From assembly GCF_032854445.1 (NCBI RefSeq), contig NC_088300.1, forward strand, positions 21,807,608 to 21,871,607: 64,000 nucleotides of DNA, read 5' to 3'. The notes under the pieces are model-generated. The model was given only the letters and a program-made list of their open reading frames with translations, had not been told where the DNA came from and made no database searches. The DNA is from Liolophura sinensis. Taxonomy: Eukaryota > Mollusca > Polyplacophora > Chitonida > Chitonidae. The translations under genes were made by a program, and so were the position numbers. Shown piece after piece: positions 49,706 through 60,335 of the stretch; position 1 is the first letter of the stretch; each line of letters begins with the position of its first letter.

Positions 49706-49991
49706 CTGAAAATACAGACAGAGCGCTTAGTTTTAATACCAACGCCAGGATTCTAACCTGACGATTAAAGACTTATGCTGAAGCACAGCATAATGATATG
49801 ACCTGAAGATAATGAAAAAGCCAATTGATAATGGGATTATGTCTCAAACAATAAATTTCAACTGCTTAGACACTAACAACTGTGTGTACCATTAGATCGG
49901 AGACTAACCCACCATGTCATCGGAATCAACCCCCAGTGAGAAAAATGACCTAGTAATTTACCACTGTAACACACTGGGAAGTACACAATAC

Positions 49992-50156
49992 CTTTGTGAG
50001 AGCAGCACCAAAGGCATCCCAGTCTGCTCTAAGGGCATCCGTCTCCTTGACGACGACCTCTTTCCCTGGTGCTGCCGTGTTAGGCAAGACTTTCTCTGCC
50101 AGCTGTAACACCTTCTCAATCTTTGGTTCTCCCTCTGATTTGGCTGATGAAAGATC
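49992..50156 (-). CDS. Exon 18: first part of a split C module
   Basis: 55 codons, phase 0/0: starts DLSSAKSEGEPK after ctacctgcag and ends FGAALTK before gtattg. Signature NTAAPGKEVVVKE. Its acceptor and first ~13 nt are multiplied in the 49-bp minisatellite just upstream. C is interrupted here after 165 nt, unlike the 119-nt and 181-nt splits elsewhere. Confidence 0.92.
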
Positions 50157-50745
50157 CTGCAGGTAGGTAAGTGAAACTTTGCCCTTAATGTGATGAAGAA
50201 AGATCCCACAGGTAGGTATGTGAAACTTTCCCCTAAATGTGATGAGGGAAGATCCTGCAGGTAGGTATGTGAAACTTTGCCCTTAATGTAAAGAAGAAAG
50301 ATCCTGCAGGTGGGTACGTGAAACTTTGCCCTAAATGTGATGAGCGAAGATCCTGCAGGTGGGTAGGTGAAACTTTGCCCTTGATGGGATGAAGAAAGAT
50401 CTTGCAGGTGGGTAAGTGAAACTTTGTCCTTGATGGGATGAAGAAAGATCGTGCTGGTGAGCAAGTGAAACTTTGCCCTTACGTGATGAGGGAAGATCGT
50501 GCAGGTGGGTAGGTGAAACTTTGCCCTTAATGTGATGAAGAAAGATCGTGCAGGTGGGTAAGTGAAACTTTGCCCTTAATGTGAAGAAGAAAGATCCTGC
50601 AGGTGGGTAAGTGAAACTTTGCCCTTAATGTGATGAGGGAGGATCCTGCAGGTGGGTAAGTGAAACTTTGCCTTTAATGTGATGAAGGAAGATGTTGTAG
50701 GTAGGTAAGCGAAACTTTGCCCTTAATGTGATAAAGTCGACCATC
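50151..50745. repeat. 49-bp minisatellite across the acceptor of exon 18, ~12 units
   Basis: On the transcript strand each unit ends with a pyrimidine-rich tract and an acceptor like cacttacccacctgcag followed by the first bases of exon 18 (GATCTTTC). Steps of 49 bp start at about 50151, 50200, 50249, 50298 and on to 50689. Most copies keep the CAG acceptor; some are mutated (cacgat, ccacag). Confidence 0.92.
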
Positions 50746-51840
50746 ATGTATTCACTAATGTACAAATGACAAAAACTTTAACATGTAACTCAATTTACTT
50801 TCGTATGGACATCCCATTCTGGTAAAGTTTGTCGACACAGTAAGAAAGCTCAAAGGGCTGATCATGACAATTTGGCAGAATGCTACATAAAATCTCGAAA
50901 TTTCACTGTTACATTTACTTTGTTGATCCTTTATTTAACTACACAGAAAAATACATACAATGCAGGGATCTTGATATCAGCAGCATTTTAAGTGTTCAAT
51001 TTGTGAAAAGACGTAAATTTACTGCTGCAGTGAATACTATATTTCTTCCATCCAGCTGAACAGGTGATGGTACATAGTTATAATGTGGAAATGTGCTTGG
51101 TGCTGAACTGCCCAGCGGCCATAAAATATTTTTAATTACAAAATACATGCGCAAACAACAGCTCCCAAATCTTGCACTGTTGTAACTGGTGTTGTGTAAA
51201 CAAAATGATTAAAAAAAACACACAAAAACAAGCACTTGTGAGAAAAACATTTGGTGTGAAAGACAGCACACAAACAAGTGAAAACACCCATGGAAATCTG
51301 CGAGTTAAACCATGGAACAAAACTAAGGTGGGAAAACAACAAAATCGAGTGAATAAATTCAACGTAACTCACGATTTAAAAGTGACAATGAAAAAGACAA
51401 AAAGACTAAAGAAAACCAGTGCTTGTAAACCAAAAAGCAAATGCTTACAGATGACATATGGCTTGTCAAAATTTGCTGAAAAAAGGATATAAACATGCAA
51501 ATAAACATGCAGTTGAAAAAATCACACAACAAAGTTGTAAACAAAATTAAATGGCACACATGATCCTCTGAAACCAAAATACTATTATTGTTATCATGCA
51601 TTTATTTTGTTACATTGCCTTCTTATCAACGATTATGTGTATTTCTGGCAAATTTGCTCAGCCAGATTCAAATAATAATAATTAACACAGTGCAAATCAT
51701 TCCTCTCCTGTCAAGAGGCAGCAGTGACTACAATACCAATGCTTCCATGCACTTAATTTCTTTCAGCTGTAGACCCTTGCACATGGATGTCCAATGACTT
51801 TTTTCCGTAGAACAAGTTCCAGTCATTAGTCTCTTCTCAC
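50746..51840 (-). other. Intron part beyond the 49-bp array
   Basis: Between exon 17 and the minisatellite. A-rich on the plus strand at 51190-51560, which gives a lysine-rich open frame of no clear meaning. Confidence 0.7.
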
Positions 51841-52005
51841 CTGTATTTTGTCCAGCCGCCCCTGCACAGCGTGCCGGTCACCTGACACATCCGAGCACAT
51901 GGTGAGTTTCTCTCGGACGTTGTTCAGCCATTCCACAGTCTCATTATACACATCACTGTATTGCTGGTGGTCTGACACAATGCATTCACATGTCTGTACG
52001 TGCTC
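51841..52005 (-). CDS. Exon 17: B module
   Basis: 55 codons, phase 0/0: starts EHVQTCECIVSDHQQY, ends GRLDKIQ before gtgag. The loop CSDVSGDRHAV is typical of B modules. The acceptor of the next exon lies 1.7 kb away behind a minisatellite. Confidence 0.92.
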
Positions 52006-52210
52006 CTAAAACAGCCAATCAAATTCAAGACTGAACAATTTAAACAATTCAGGGAATTTATATCCACACTAAATTTGCAAAACTTATGCTGGTTTTTGAA
52101 TGTCAAATGAAAATATCCAAAATTCCACGGAACTTAAATTACATAGCTTTAAAATGTGTCACATGTTCAGATAAACATTTTCATATCCATGGTAACACGC
52201 ATCAGCCTAC

Positions 52211-52363
52211 CTTTGCAGCTGCGAGTAGTTTCTGATATCTGGTTGTTGTTGTGGAGATGAACCTAGTCAGATTGGGGTCATTGCTAGTTTGAGCCAATGA
52301 CTGAGCTTTGTCGGTTATACTGTCAATGATGCGCTGGTATGAAATCACATCCTGCAGCAGGGC
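52211..52363 (-). CDS. Exon 16: A module
   Basis: 51 codons, phase 0/0: starts ALLQDVISYQRIIDSI, ends RYQKLLAAAK before gtagg. Confidence 0.92.
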
Positions 52364-52549
52364 CTGGGACAAGGAAGATTTGCACAGTCAGGTAAGCGAA
52401 CAATTGATGGCAAAGACAGAACAAATTGAAGGACACATATAAATCCTTTCATTCCACTGAGCCATAATTTATCTCAACAAGTTCACTTTGGCTTAAAATA
52501 TGTGCAATTATCCAAATAATCTTATATTTTTAATCCACATTTAAAGCAA

Positions 52550-52705
52550 ATGAGGAGTCATTAGGTGTGTACATATAATGTGTCTTTTTGTGGCAGGGCG
52601 AGTCTAAGCTGGCAAAGTGCTGCCGCCACTGAAGTCTCCTGCTGAAGACACCAAACATGACACCGCACCCAGTCACATTATACTGACATCGAAGCAGTCA
52701 CACAA
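52550..52705. repeat. Interspersed repeat family Z, copy 2
   Basis: Same order as copy 1: aaatgaggagtcattaggtg, gcgagtctaagctggcaaag, tgctgccgccactgaagt. About 80% alike by eye. Confidence 0.8.
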
Positions 52706-52753
52706 CTTATTTGTTTCTAAGTATATATAACTGGGTTTCAGATTTCAGCATAC

Positions 52754-53080
52754 CTTATACTGCTGAGCCTGTGATCGCTTCTCTTCCAGGGTAGACTTGT
52801 GGGGGAGGGGACAATTCAATCGTAGCTCCACCTCCCTCAGCCACTGCTCCACCTGTTGGTGACTGTCATCAAATGATGTCCACTCAACAAGAGCCACTTC
52901 CTGCTTGCGATAAGCCTCAGTCACGTCATCAAATAACACATCCCAGTTTTGTTTCAGGGACCTTAACTCCTGCCTGATCACATCTCTGCCATCAGAGGCC
53001 GTGCTGGAGTACAACTTCTCCCCAGCTTCTGTTGTCTGGTTTAGTTTAGAGAAGCCTAAATCCCTCTTTCGAAGAAGTTC
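52754..53080 (-). CDS. Exon 15: C module
   Basis: 109 codons, phase 0/0: starts ELLRKRDLGFSKLNQ, ends QAQQYK before gtatg. Signature STASDGRDVIRQEL and WTSFDDSHQQVEQWLRE. Confidence 0.93.
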
Positions 53081-53179
53081 CTACAAACGATAACAGTGTA
53101 TTATGTATAATTTTAAGGCACTGGCTTACTTATTTATCTGACTTGTATTTAGCACTTGGGAATATTACACCTAAACAAT

Positions 53180-53345
53180 GCTGGTCAGGCTTTTTTGGGT
53201 GGAGGAAACCATTGAAGTGCCTGAAGCAATCCACTGCCCATCACCACACCTGTGACAATTATTAAACCACCTCAATTCAATCCACAAACCAGGTAGTTGT
53301 GGATTTGGTTCAGAGCAAATGACGAGTGGCGAAAACAACGCCTTC
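53180..53345 (-). mobile_element. Family Y SINE-like fragment
   Basis: Shares cttttttgggtggaggaaac and the following block with the copy at 48390-48665. The tRNA-like head is decayed. Confidence 0.5.
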
Positions 53346-53493
53346 AGCGCTGATCATTTCATCACGTCTATGTGAGCATTCTTGCTTTTAAAATTTAAGT
53401 GACAAAAAGTGAAGATTAAAGAACCTCATAACACACATTTACTTAGGGCTAGTACTTTAAGCTCTAAAAGTAAGCTAAGAAAAGCATCTTTAC

Positions 53494-53658
53494 CTGAACT
53501 TTCTCCATTCTTTTCTCAATGTCCGTCTTCGCACCTCCTTTCTCTGTGGTCTGCTCAAAGTGTTCCCGAGCATGATTCAGCCAATCCGAGCAATCAGACT
53601 GTTTCTTGTCATAATCTTCATGATCTGCCACATTCTGTTCACATTTCTTCAAGATGTC
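53494..53658 (-). CDS. Exon 14: B module
   Basis: 55 codons, phase 0/0: starts DILKKCEQNVADHEDY, ends KRMEKVQ before gtaaag. The B loop is altered (EQTTEKGGAKTD, no Cys). Confidence 0.92.
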
Positions 53659-53915
53659 CTGTAATGATCAATAGCTTTGAATGAATATCAATAGCAGTAT
53701 TTTTTCTGTCAGAATCTCCCAACATCAATACCTGAGGGTTCAAATACAAAAAAAATGTTACAGAACATGAGCACTTCTAAGAAATTATCAATCTGTCTTT
53801 TGCCAGATTACCATTATGCCCATTAATAGATTCTCATTAAACTCAACAAATAAGTAACCAAAAAAAAATAAAAATAAACAACAACTAACAATGAAAAGCT
53901 AACTGTTGTGGTTAC

Positions 53916-54068
53916 CTTGCTAGTACTGAGAAGAGACTGGTAGCGTGAAGCCAGCTGTGTTACATGACCTCCAACACGACTCTCCCCAGTTAGCTGCTGT
54001 AACGTTTGAGCTTCATCACTCACAGCATCAACGTCCTTCTGACGACCTTGAATTGTTTCTATTATTGT
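53916..54068 (-). CDS. Exon 13: A module
   Basis: 51 codons, phase 0/0: starts TIIETIQGRQKDVDAV, ends RYQSLLSTSK before gtaac. Confidence 0.92.
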
Positions 54069-54632
54069 CTGGAAACAAGAACAATCAACTGAATAAATGA
54101 ATATTTCTGGAAATAAATAATCATGACTTGATGGAAGTTTTATTTTTTCTGTGTTTTCCTATATGTCAATGACAGGAAGATGTGTACACAGTGTATACGT
54201 ATCAAATTTCAATACGAACACGCCAAAAAAAACGACACAATGAGTCCTGTTATTAATAAATTTTAAATGCCTGCCTATAAGCACTTTTAAACTTAATGAT
54301 ATGAACTTGAAGATAAAGAATTGATTTATAACATTACAAAACTCCAAAAAATGTTCAACAAACACTGAACATAGCACGCAATGTTCAACAAACATTTCTA
54401 CCTGATAAAAACTAATAACCATGAGAAGGATATATTGTAATAAGAAGGGAGTAGATAATGTACGAAATTATCAAGAATATAATCTTGTAATAACACAACC
54501 CCATAATAAATTTATTATATGACCATACACCAAGACGTGTTTCTATACAGCCTACAATAAGGACAAACAAGACAGACAAAACTGACATGACCAGAGATGC
54601 AAATTTGAAAATAAGAAACTCCAGGTTTGATA

Positions 54633-54672
54633 ACACCCCCCCCCCCCCCCCTCCCCTCCAAAAAAAAAAAAG
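54633..54672. repeat. Poly-C then poly-A run
   Basis: About 17 C residues, a short CT break and then 13 A residues. A similar C run lies at 33902-33914. Both are likely places for sequencing length errors. Confidence 0.9.
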
Positions 54673-54878
54673 CAGTGCAGTCTGATCACAACAAAGTACC
54701 CTACAAAATAGTCACAACAGGAAAAGCGTAAGAAAGATAATAAGAAAAACAAAACCAAAATATTACTTCATACTGGGGAAGGTAGAAGAAAGCAAAGATC
54801 TATGTGGCTATGTAACACCATGACAGATAGATCAGTGACGGTTCATGTGAGGAATTATTGCCCTTAAAGAACTCTTAC

Positions 54879-54941
54879 TATAGAGGAGTCAGTAATGTCC
54901 TCAAACTTTGCCTCATGATGTTGGATGCTGGACAAAATATC
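54879..54941 (-). CDS. Exon 12: 21-codon remnant of an A module
   Basis: A 63-nt open stretch in phase 0/0, DILSSIQHHEAKFEDITDSS plus I, with a TACAG acceptor and a gtaaga donor. Its start resembles A modules (QDILSHQ), but the rest of a 51-codon A exon is missing and a full A exon follows at 53916-54068. It could be an optional cassette or a dead remnant. Skipping it keeps the frame. Confidence 0.5.
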
Positions 54942-55171
54942 CTGTATGATGAAATGACGATATGGATAAAACAAAACATTACACAATGATACCCAATTCT
55001 TTGAAAATAAAATACCACGTACAAGCATATTCAAAAAGCAAAGTAATTGACAGCAATCAGCACTCAATGGAAAGAAAACTTCATCTGCATTTCACAAAAT
55101 ATTGCAAAATATCAGCATAGCCTTTCTTTAAATTCATGCAAGAAGTCACAAAAATAGTAGCTAACTCTCAC

Positions 55172-55495
55172 CTTGTACTTCTTGAACTGTTCCTGTTTCA
55201 TGTGTAGAGTGGACACCAGTGGGAAATCCTTCACCTGCTTTTCCTGGTCCTTCAGCCAGTGTAACAAGTTTTCATATTGCTCTTCATAGGTCATCCAGTG
55301 ATGCAAAGACTGCTCCAGGCGCCCTTTTACTGCCGACATCCTGGATGTGACTTCTGACCAATCATACTCCAGTCCGTCCATTTCCTGCTGAATTGTCTGA
55401 CATCCTCGAGGAGCTGTGGATTGGAGAGTTTGCTCAGCACTGGCCTTGCAGGTCTTGATTTTCGAATCACCGTCGGGAAGATTTGCAACCAAATC
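55172..55495 (-). CDS. Exon 11: C module
   Basis: 108 codons, phase 0/0: starts DLVANLPDGDSKIK, ends EQFKKYK before gtgag. Signature STAPRGCQTIQQEM and WMTYEEQYENLLHWLKD. Confidence 0.93.
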
Positions 55496-55763
55496 CTGAA
55501 AAGAGAAACAAAAACACAACTGAAGACCATAATCATACATAATCATAAATCATGTTTTATGCTAAAAATATATTGTACATTTTCAAATAATTATCTTTTT
55601 GGCCTGCCTGAAAAGATCTAAAATAAACAAATTTCAAACAGTTGCTATTGCAGTATTTCTTGAATCAATAATTTGTCATCAATTTTAACACTGCATGACT
55701 TCTTCGTAAAGTTTAACATGGTTTCCTCAACAAATATGTGGACAAACTCCTAAAGGGACAAAC

Positions 55764-55928
55764 CTGAAGTCTGTCTAGTTTGTTCTTTATGGTATGCTTA
55801 TCCCCTGAAGGATCATCACACACGCTCAGTCTATCCTTCATGGTGGACAGCCACTCCTGAGCCATCTGGTAGTTGTCACGATAACTCTGATGGTCCTGTA
55901 CTCTCAGATCACAAGCCTGGATAATTGA
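55764..55928 (-). CDS. Exon 10: B module
   Basis: 55 codons, phase 0/0: starts SIIQACDLRVQDHQSY, ends NKLDRLQ before gtttgt. CDDPSGDKHTI is the typical B loop. Confidence 0.92.
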
Positions 55929-56164
55929 CTGTGAAAACAATTAACCCATAGATAACATCAGATCACCATCAAGCACAGCATTATTGAGAAAAGTGTAGGA
56001 AAAATCACACGTGATTAACATTTATTTTTCATCAGAATGTCCTGAATATGGAGATGAACACAAATATGGAGGTACATGTATTAAAATATATATGCATCAT
56101 CACCACCTCAGTATAAAACGTGAACAATATTAACCAATCATTCTCAAAATACAGACGGCATTAC

Positions 56165-56317
56165 CTTTGTGGTAGAGGTTATTTTCTCGTATCTGGCCGT
56201 CAAATCAGTTATGGCCACTGCCACTTCTGAGTTAGAGCCTGGAGTGAGGACTCCCTGAGCCTTCTCAACCACAGAATCGACCAATCGCTGGTGAGAGAGT
56301 ATATCCTGCAGCTGGGA
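56165..56317 (-). CDS. Exon 9: A module
   Basis: 51 codons, phase 0/0: starts SQLQDILSHQRLVDSV, ends YEKITSTTK before gtaatg. Confidence 0.92.
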
Positions 56318-56569
56318 CTGAAATGGATGACAAACAGATATGTTATTCAGTCTGAAGTTTTCATACAACAAAACACTGGCCCACTTTCATACAGCAGTTT
56401 TAGTACAATTTCTCTGCACTATTTTTCTGATCAGTGTCAGATGAATTTATAAAGACATCAAGTGTTAGCGTCTATGAATTATGGGTAACAAAGTTGATGT
56501 GTGTGACTCACAAAAAAATACTCACAGTTCACATCAATAACAGGTAATTTGTAGCTCTGTTTTGTTAAA

Positions 56570-56755
56570 TACTGTATTTCACCTGAAGTTTAACATATTT
56601 CAAGTGACACATTTTGATTTCGATTGATTCATTCATCTAATAATTTCTGTGAAGTTTTGATGAATTTCTGATCATAGTAACTTAAATGCATCAAAGTTTT
56701 ATTTTAAGGTTTATGTGTGCTTCTGAAATTTAACATACCAAACTGTCAGTGAAAT
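56570..56755. mobile_element. MITE-like element 1, inverted copy
   Basis: Starts tactgtatttcacctgaagt. The inside reads in the opposite sense to the other copies (gtgtgcttctgaaat). Confidence 0.6.
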
Positions 56756-56802
56756 AGAATACTTTACTAAAATTCTTTAATACTGGCACTTATACCCTAT
56801 TT

Positions 56803-56990
56803 GTTCAACTAATTATTCAACTTTCAGTGCAATTTATGCATTTGTTAAATCTGATTTTGGGAACAAAACTATATTATTGGATTGGCCGGTTTCAGGGCTT
56901 CACAAAAACATAATTTTTATCAGTCAAAACAGAACAATGCCTTCAAAATATGCTTAAATAAACACCTTGCAAACATGCAAAATGGTTGAA
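56803..56990. mobile_element. MITE-like element 2, copy
   Basis: Shares ttcagtgcaatttatgcatt, ggcttcacaaaaacataat and aaacaccttgcaaacatgca, ending aatggttgaa. Confidence 0.7.
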
Positions 56991-57097
56991 GAATTAGAGT
57001 GTTAGATATGTTGAAGGAAAGAAAAAAGCCCAAAACAAATTCATTTATTAGACAAAGCTACAAAGAAAGATTTTTTCAGAAATAACAGTGCTCCTAC

Positions 57098-57424
57098 CTT
57101 GTAATGATTAAGCTGTGTCCTTTTCTCTTGTAGCGTATTCTTAAGCTCCACCTCTGCTTCCAAACTGGACTCCACACTAGTCATCCACTTCATCAGCTGT
57201 CCCTGACCCTCTGAATAAGAGGACCACTGATGTAGGAAAGTCTCTACTCTACGCTCACAATGGCTCAGATTGCTAAAGAGCTGGTCCCAGTGATCGTTGG
57301 CATTTCTCAGCTCCTGCCGGACCTTCTCTCGTCCAACCACAGCAGTATCCGGGAACAATTTCTCTCCACTCTCAACAGTCTCATTCAACATTCTTACACC
57401 TTGGTCCTTTTCAGCAAATAATGA
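57098..57424 (-). CDS. Exon 8: C module
   Basis: 109 codons, phase 0/0: starts SLFAEKDQGVRMLNE, ends QLNHYK before gtagg. Signature TAVVGREKVRQEL and WSSYSEGQGQLMKWM. Confidence 0.93.
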
Positions 57425-57792
57425 CTGTAAAATGCAAAATCAGAACATTAACCACAAATACCTTATGGAGTACAACCAATTTTCTAAACCTCAAGCAAGA
57501 TTCATTTGATACCAATACTCTGCAGAACACTGGACAAACTATTCACAGCTTTCAGCGGGAATGATCTTCATTGAATTGAAATGATAAAACTGCCTTTTTT
57601 TTTGTTTAAATACATAAATTCACAATTCAAAACGATGTATAGTCAATGAGCTCATCCCTTTTTAATACATTCATAATTTGATTTGTACAAGAATACAAAC
57701 ATTACAAAAATTCTTTAAGCTATATTTTTAAGCATAATCCCTTTGGATATTAGTACAAATATTTCACAATGAATACTACCCCAAATTCCTAC
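57425..57792 (-). other. Intron, no feature seen
   Basis: Between exons 7 and 8. Confidence 0.8.
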
Positions 57793-57957
57793 CTGTATTT
57801 TCTGTCTTCTGCTGATGGCTGTATCATGGTCAGACACGGGTTGGCTAAGCTCCGCCCCCTGCTGCTCTCTCTCAGCCAACCAACGAGTGAATTCTGAGTG
57901 ACATGTCTCATATGTTCTGTGATCTGTCACATACTTCTCCCATTTTGTAACCAATTC
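57793..57957 (-). CDS. Exon 7: B module
   Basis: 55 codons, phase 0/0: starts ELVTKWEKYVTDHRTY, ends SRRQKIQ before gtagg. DHRTYETCHSEFTRWL is the B-module core. The usual Cys-Asp-x-x-GDK loop is replaced by LSQPVSDHD. Confidence 0.92.
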
Positions 57958-58085
57958 CTATGGGAAAGAGAGAACATTAAAATAGTTTATGAGACAAACT
58001 GGTTCCTTATATGAAGTCCGAGAGTTACATGCACAGGTAGTCTAGTGCATAAGAAAATTCCTGCCATTTCAGCAATTAAAATTTA

Positions 58086-58256
58086 TGTGACTTACAACAT
58101 TTAAAATTACTATGATACTTTTGTTGCCTACACTTAAGCTTTAAGATATTAATGAAACTGCACAAAAAGTGGTCCTATCAGGTGGATTAATGAAAAAAAA
58201 CCAAGCAAAATATGTCACTCTAAAAATGTTAAGCTTTAGGTGAAATACAGTACAGG
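58086..58256. mobile_element. MITE-like element 1, copy
   Basis: Ends tttaggtgaaatacagtaca after aaccaagcaaaatatgtcac; the left end is truncated or diverged. Confidence 0.6.
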
Positions 58257-58518
58257 CCAGTCATGCACGAATCTTTGAAATCGTGTTAAATGCAGAGTCT
58301 ACCAGATATTTGTTTTTCACATATTATGAACAGTTTTCGAATGTGTAAATTCCACTCTGAAAGCTTACTTAACATTTCAGCCTATTTTTTCTACACCAAT
58401 GGAACATTTCAATGAATTTCAGGTGCTTGGACTTAACCATACTTCAAACAGTATAGCTAAATGAACATCAAAATGATCATCACAATTACCTGTTATCCTG
58501 TCAGGGACAGGTGCTTAC

Positions 58519-58671
58519 CTTGAGCAGCGCCAGCAATGCCTGGTAGCGGTTATTGAGCTGTGACACCTGGGAATTAAGCCTGATGTCAGAGCTAGACTGA
58601 ACCAAGGCTTGAGCATCATCAGTAAACCTGTCAATCTCACCTTGACGAGATACTACCTGCTCTCTTAGAGA
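58519..58671 (-). CDS. Exon 6: A module
   Basis: Exactly 51 codons, phase 0/0: starts SLREQVVSRQGEIDRF, ends YQALLALLK before gtaag. It has the A-module RYQ signature near its end. Confidence 0.92.
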
Positions 58672-58867
58672 CTATGGAAAAAGAAACAAAACACACAAAA
58701 GGTAACATTAACTGTCTGATTCTTTCATGCTGGCTTTATTAAATGTAAGACAGTTATTTGCTATAAAACACTGACAAACGTGATTTAATATTATAATTTT
58801 CAAGGTGGGGAGTCTCAAAAAAGTTAGGGTTTTTAACAATCTCCATGGTAAAGTGGTGAATCATTCA

Positions 58868-59068
58868 TTCACTTGGATGGCGTTTTACACTGTCCTCAAG
58901 AGAGCAGACTGCATTATGTGGTAAACCAACTTACATTGTACAACACTGGTCAAGCATTTATGATTTACATCATACTCAAGAATATTTCCCTTGTATGAGG
59001 ACGGCCAGCATTATGTTGGGAGAAAACTGGGCAGAGCTCGCGGAAAACCCACACCCATCCACAGGTTA
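58868..59068 (-). mobile_element. SINE-like family X, partial double copy
   Basis: A fragment at 58868-58925 (ggatggcgttttacactgtc) is followed by a better copy at 58965-59068 (tcatactcaagaatatttcc, ggccagcattatgttgggag). Confidence 0.7.
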
Positions 59069-59205
59069 GTACCAAATGATGGGCTCCCCAAGCTGTTTTA
59101 CTTGTAATGAATTGAAGTGAGAACAGCTCCTTAGCTAACAAAATATAAGCAGTCCTCTGTTTTGATTTGATGCCAAAGCAAATGGTATCACATAGGTCTC
59201 CCTAC

Positions 59206-59529
59206 CTTGAATTTCTCCACCTGTGCTTCCTTTTCTGGAAGGGTGGCCTTGAGTTCATGACCCTTGACTTGACATTCCACATCCTTGATCCAGGAGGTCA
59301 GAGAATCAAATCTTGAGTTGAAGTCTCCCCACTTGTTTCTGGTCTCCTCCAGCTGATCTTGGGCTCTGTCAAGGTCGTTCAAATAATCCTGCCATTCAGA
59401 CTGCAGCTGACTGACCTCTCGTTGGATGACATCTTGACCAGGGAGGGAGGTATCAGCCAGAATCTTATTGGCTAGTTCCTCTACCAAGGAAACCTTTGCT
59501 TCTCCCTCATGACTTTGAAGTGAAAACTC
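59206..59529 (-). CDS. Exon 5: C module
   Basis: 108 codons, phase 0/0, starting EFSLQSHEGEAK and ending EAQVEKFK before gtaggg. It contains TSLPGQDVIQREV, the C-module signature, and WGDFNSRFDSLTSWIKD, the mid-repeat Trp region. Confidence 0.93.
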
Positions 59530-59884
59530 CTACAAATAAACCATGCATAAAGAGACTTGTTTCACAAATGCCTGAAAAAAACATTGCAAACTACATGTAA
59601 ATGTAGAAAGCTCTCAGAAAAGGCAAACATCCACTATGACTAAATGTACGTGTACAAATTCTTCACTACGGAAATAGGGAAATACTCTGCATTTGTGTCC
59701 AAATGGATCTGGATACCGATCACCAGTAAAACTGAATGGATTTATGACTGGCCACAAAATTTCCTAGAAATCTGTCAATAACTTTGTCTACCCACCTGGG
59801 TAAATAGACGCTGGCAAAAACAATCCTTCTTGGATGAGGTAATTTAAAGAGGTAATTGTAAAATTCTCTTCTCTCCTCACTCAC
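59530..59884 (-). other. Intron, no feature seen
   Basis: Between exons 4 and 5. Confidence 0.8.
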
Positions 59885-60205
59885 CTTTAACCTCTCTAGT
59901 TTATTCTGCACGGAGAGTTTGTCACCAGACGTCTCTGAGCAGGCCGCGACTTTATCCCGCATCAGATTTAGCCAATCCAGAGCCTCCTGGTAGCTGTCCT
60001 GATACTGCTGGTGATCACGCACCGCTACTTCATACCTGTCCACTGCTAGTTTCGAGACTGTGCATAGCTTAATGTACTTCTCTTGCTGATCACCAGCAAA
60101 CTTTCCAACCTTCCCACCAGAGGGTGTTGTGCTTGTCAGCATCTGGGCTTTTTCTGCTAGGGCGTCCACCGCATGTTGACGAGACACTATGTCCTGATGT
60201 AACAC
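59885..60205 (-). CDS. Exon 4: fused A+B modules
   Basis: 107 codons, phase 0 at both ends, starting VLHQDIVSRQHAV and ending NKLERLK before gtgagt. It holds both an A module and a B module (DHQQYQDSYQEALDWL, CSETSGDK) without the intron that separates them in most units. Confidence 0.92.
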
Positions 60206-60335
60206 CTGCGTAGAATACATTTATACATTTAATAATTTCTCCATTTTAATTTTCCTGTTCAAAATGACACATGAGATTTTGGTTGTCTTTACTTGAATTA
60301 AAGATTTCCAATAAAGAGAAGCCTGAAGAGTTATA

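Noticed and set aside
49958-50464. 168-aa minus-strand frame
   Set aside because: Its end overlaps exon 18 out of frame and the rest is the 49-bp array.
51172-51492. 106-aa lysine-rich plus-strand frame
   Set aside because: Explained by A-rich intron sequence.
54412-54758. Hydrophobic minus-strand frames that look like membrane proteins
   Set aside because: They come from T-rich intron sequence and the poly-C/poly-A run.
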